Source: Thermus caldilimi (GTDB lineage Bacteria > Deinococcota > Deinococci > Deinococcales > Thermaceae). Taken from it: a stretch of 64,000 bases of DNA. The notes beneath the pieces are model-generated. The model did no database searches. It saw only the letters and a list, made by a program, of their open reading frames with translations, and was not told the DNA's origin. The position numbers and the translations under genes were made by a program. The stretch lies in the NCBI RefSeq assembly GCF_004684245.1, contig NZ_CP038452.1, positions 62,001 through 126,000 on the forward strand. Reading direction: 5' to 3'. This document shows positions 63,362 through 64,000 of this stretch, piece after piece. Within the stretch, counting starts at the first letter, position 1, and each line of letters opens with the position of its first letter.

Positions 63362-63760
63362 GTGCGCAAGCTCCGTAGGCTAGAAGACCTTCTTCCCCAC
63401 CTCCGGGAAGGCCGCTACCGCCTGGGGCCCCATGTGGCCAAGCACATGCTTCAGGAGGGCTTTACCGAGCTGGACGTGCTAAGGGCCTTGGAATGGGGCA
63501 GGGAGCTGGCCATCTATCCCGAGGAGCAAAGGATGCTGGTCCTGGGCTACATGGTCTTTCCTCCCCGCTTGAAGCTTCCCCTGCACGTGGTACTGGAGTA
63601 CGCCACCCCTCGGCACGTGGACATCGTGACCGCCTTCATCCCCAAGGAGCCCTACCGGGTTTACTCCCGGGCCCGGCTGGCGGCCATCCTGCGCTTTGAT
63701 GGGGCCCTCGAGGAGGTTCGCTGGAGCGCACCCTGGGCCCTCTACCCAGCCTGGGAGTAG
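63362..63760 (+). CDS. DUF4258 family protein
   Basis: A 132-residue protein with VAKHMLQEGFTELDVLRALEW and RPLH-like LPLHVVLEYATPRHVDIVTAFIP, the pattern of DUF4258 (toxin-like RelE/BrnT-related fold). The family's function is unresolved; some members sit in toxin-antitoxin-like contexts, but no antitoxin is adjacent. GTG at 63362 follows an AAAGGGGGTGG ribosome binding site. TAAACT at 63333 is a candidate -10. Confidence 0.7.
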   Translation: MRKLRRLEDLLPHLREGRYRLGPHVAKHMLQEGFTELDVLRALEWGRELAIYPEEQRMLVLGYMVFPPRLKLPLHVVLEYATPRHVDIVTAFIPKEPYRVYSRARLAAILRFDGALEEVRWSAPWALYPAWE

Positions 63761-63762
63761 GC

Positions 63763-63818
63763 GTTCACCGGGGGTTCACGGTTTGGGGCTCCCGGGTTCA
63801 CCGCCTTCCCCGCATGCT
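63763..63818 (+). promoter_or_regulatory. PHO-box-like direct repeats and -10 upstream of the DUF2202 gene
   Basis: GTTCACC (63763), GTTCACG (63774) and GTTCACC (63796) are spaced 11 and 22 bp apart, i.e. on one helical face. GTTCAC units repeated every 11 bp are the PhoP/PhoB binding pattern best known from Streptomyces. CATGCT (63813-63818) sits about 10 bp after the last repeat, where an activated promoter's -10 would be. Confidence 0.5.
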
Positions 63819-63852
63819 GGGGTTCGGCCTTAGGGCCGGGAGGTGAGTGAAG

Positions 63853-64000
63853 ATGCGAGGCATGCTTTGGACGTTAACTTCAGCGGCGGTGGCGGTGCTT
63901 TTGGGAATGGGTGCGGCGCAGGTGGGTGTTTCGCCCGCCTCTACCCTGACGCCCCAAGAACGCGAGGGGCTTTTGTGGATGCGGGAGGAGGAGAAGCTGG
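63853..64000 (+). CDS. DUF2202 family exported protein (start only)
   Basis: The window ends after 49 codons. The visible part is a signal peptide (MRGMLWTLTSAAVAVLLGMG, then AAQ) followed by STLTPQEREGLLWMREEEKL. That is the beginning of the ferritin-like DUF2202 domain, whose E-E-K helix usually supplies metal ligands. GGGAGGTG lies upstream of the ATG at 63853. Regulation by the upstream GTTCAC repeats is possible. The function is not established. Confidence 0.72.
   Translation, partial: MRGMLWTLTSAAVAVLLGMGAAQVGVSPASTLTPQEREGLLWMREEEKL

Noticed and set aside
63362-63760. DUF4258 gene plus a neighbour as a toxin-antitoxin pair
   Set aside because: No small partner gene flanks it; comF and the DUF2202 gene are unrelated.

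Overview
The window looks like the chromosome of a Thermus-type bacterium (Deinococcus-Thermus). GC and third-position GC are very high, genes are packed with ATGA or GTGA start/stop overlaps, and many genes have a TANNNT box only 6-8 nt before the start codon (leaderless transcripts). The gene content also fits: a pilin cluster with comZ and pilA4, an Omp85/BamA protein, a DivIVA, and a leuCDB operon. I cannot name the species from sequence alone.

Layout. (1) 1-8.7 kb, acyl-CoA metabolism. A two-gene minus-strand operon encodes an IclR-type regulator fused in frame to an AMP-forming acetyl-CoA synthetase, followed by a stand-alone paralogue. It is divergent from a canonical acs, and the shared intergenic region carries an inverted repeat across both candidate -35 boxes. 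Next comes a minus-strand operon of a 45-residue membrane protein, a methylmalonyl-CoA mutase catalytic subunit without a B12 domain, and a SnoaL-like protein. (2) 8.7-11.2 kb: a HxlR-like regulator, minD, minE and rodA (cell-shape operon without minC). (3) 11.2-15.4 kb: potABCD polyamine transporter and a small cytochrome c. (4) 15.4-22.1 kb, minus strand: branched-chain amino-acid operon leuC-leuD-leuB-uma2-uma2-SDR-ilvD. It is preceded by a promoter, a 15-codon Leu-rich leader peptide and mutually exclusive hairpins, the full layout of a leucine attenuator. (5) 22.1-24.5 kb: a hendecad-repeat coiled-coil membrane protein, tRNA-Leu(CAG) with its own promoter and terminator, trpS and scpA.

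(6) 24.4-25.35 kb is a decayed patch holding remnants of a MazF toxin, a Uma2 protein and a GT4 glycosyltransferase. It marks the left edge of a surface-polysaccharide island (25.4-38.2 kb) with GT2 enzymes, a Wzx-like flippase, rmlABCD for dTDP-rhamnose, a methyltransferase, an initiating sugar-phosphate transferase and two O-antigen polymerase/ligase-like proteins. One of these lies directly downstream of pilA4 and may be a pilin glycan ligase. (7) 38.2-42.9 kb, minus strand: type IV pilus/competence cluster of four minor pilins (two tandem GspH-type), comZ and pilA4.

(8) 42.9-51.4 kb: thiolase, DUF503, bamA, purine nucleoside phosphorylase, YggS, DivIVA, YdcF, hflX and acylphosphatase. (9) 51.4-59.5 kb: a giant TamB-like envelope protein. 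(10) 59.5-64 kb: threonine dehydrogenase, a PQQ-type sugar dehydrogenase, mtnA, comF, a DUF4258 protein and the start of a DUF2202 gene behind PHO-box-like repeats.

Four genes (GT4 remnant, sugar-phosphate transferase, O-antigen ligase-like, TamB) are each broken by one frameshift that adding a single base to a G/C homopolymer would repair. Either these are assembly homopolymer errors or a shared slippage mechanism is at work; raw reads would decide. The most promising new biology is the IclR-acetyl-CoA synthetase fusion: a DNA-binding domain joined to an adenylate-forming enzyme with altered hinge residues, facing acs across a symmetric operator-like site, much as BirA joins a ligase to a repressor.
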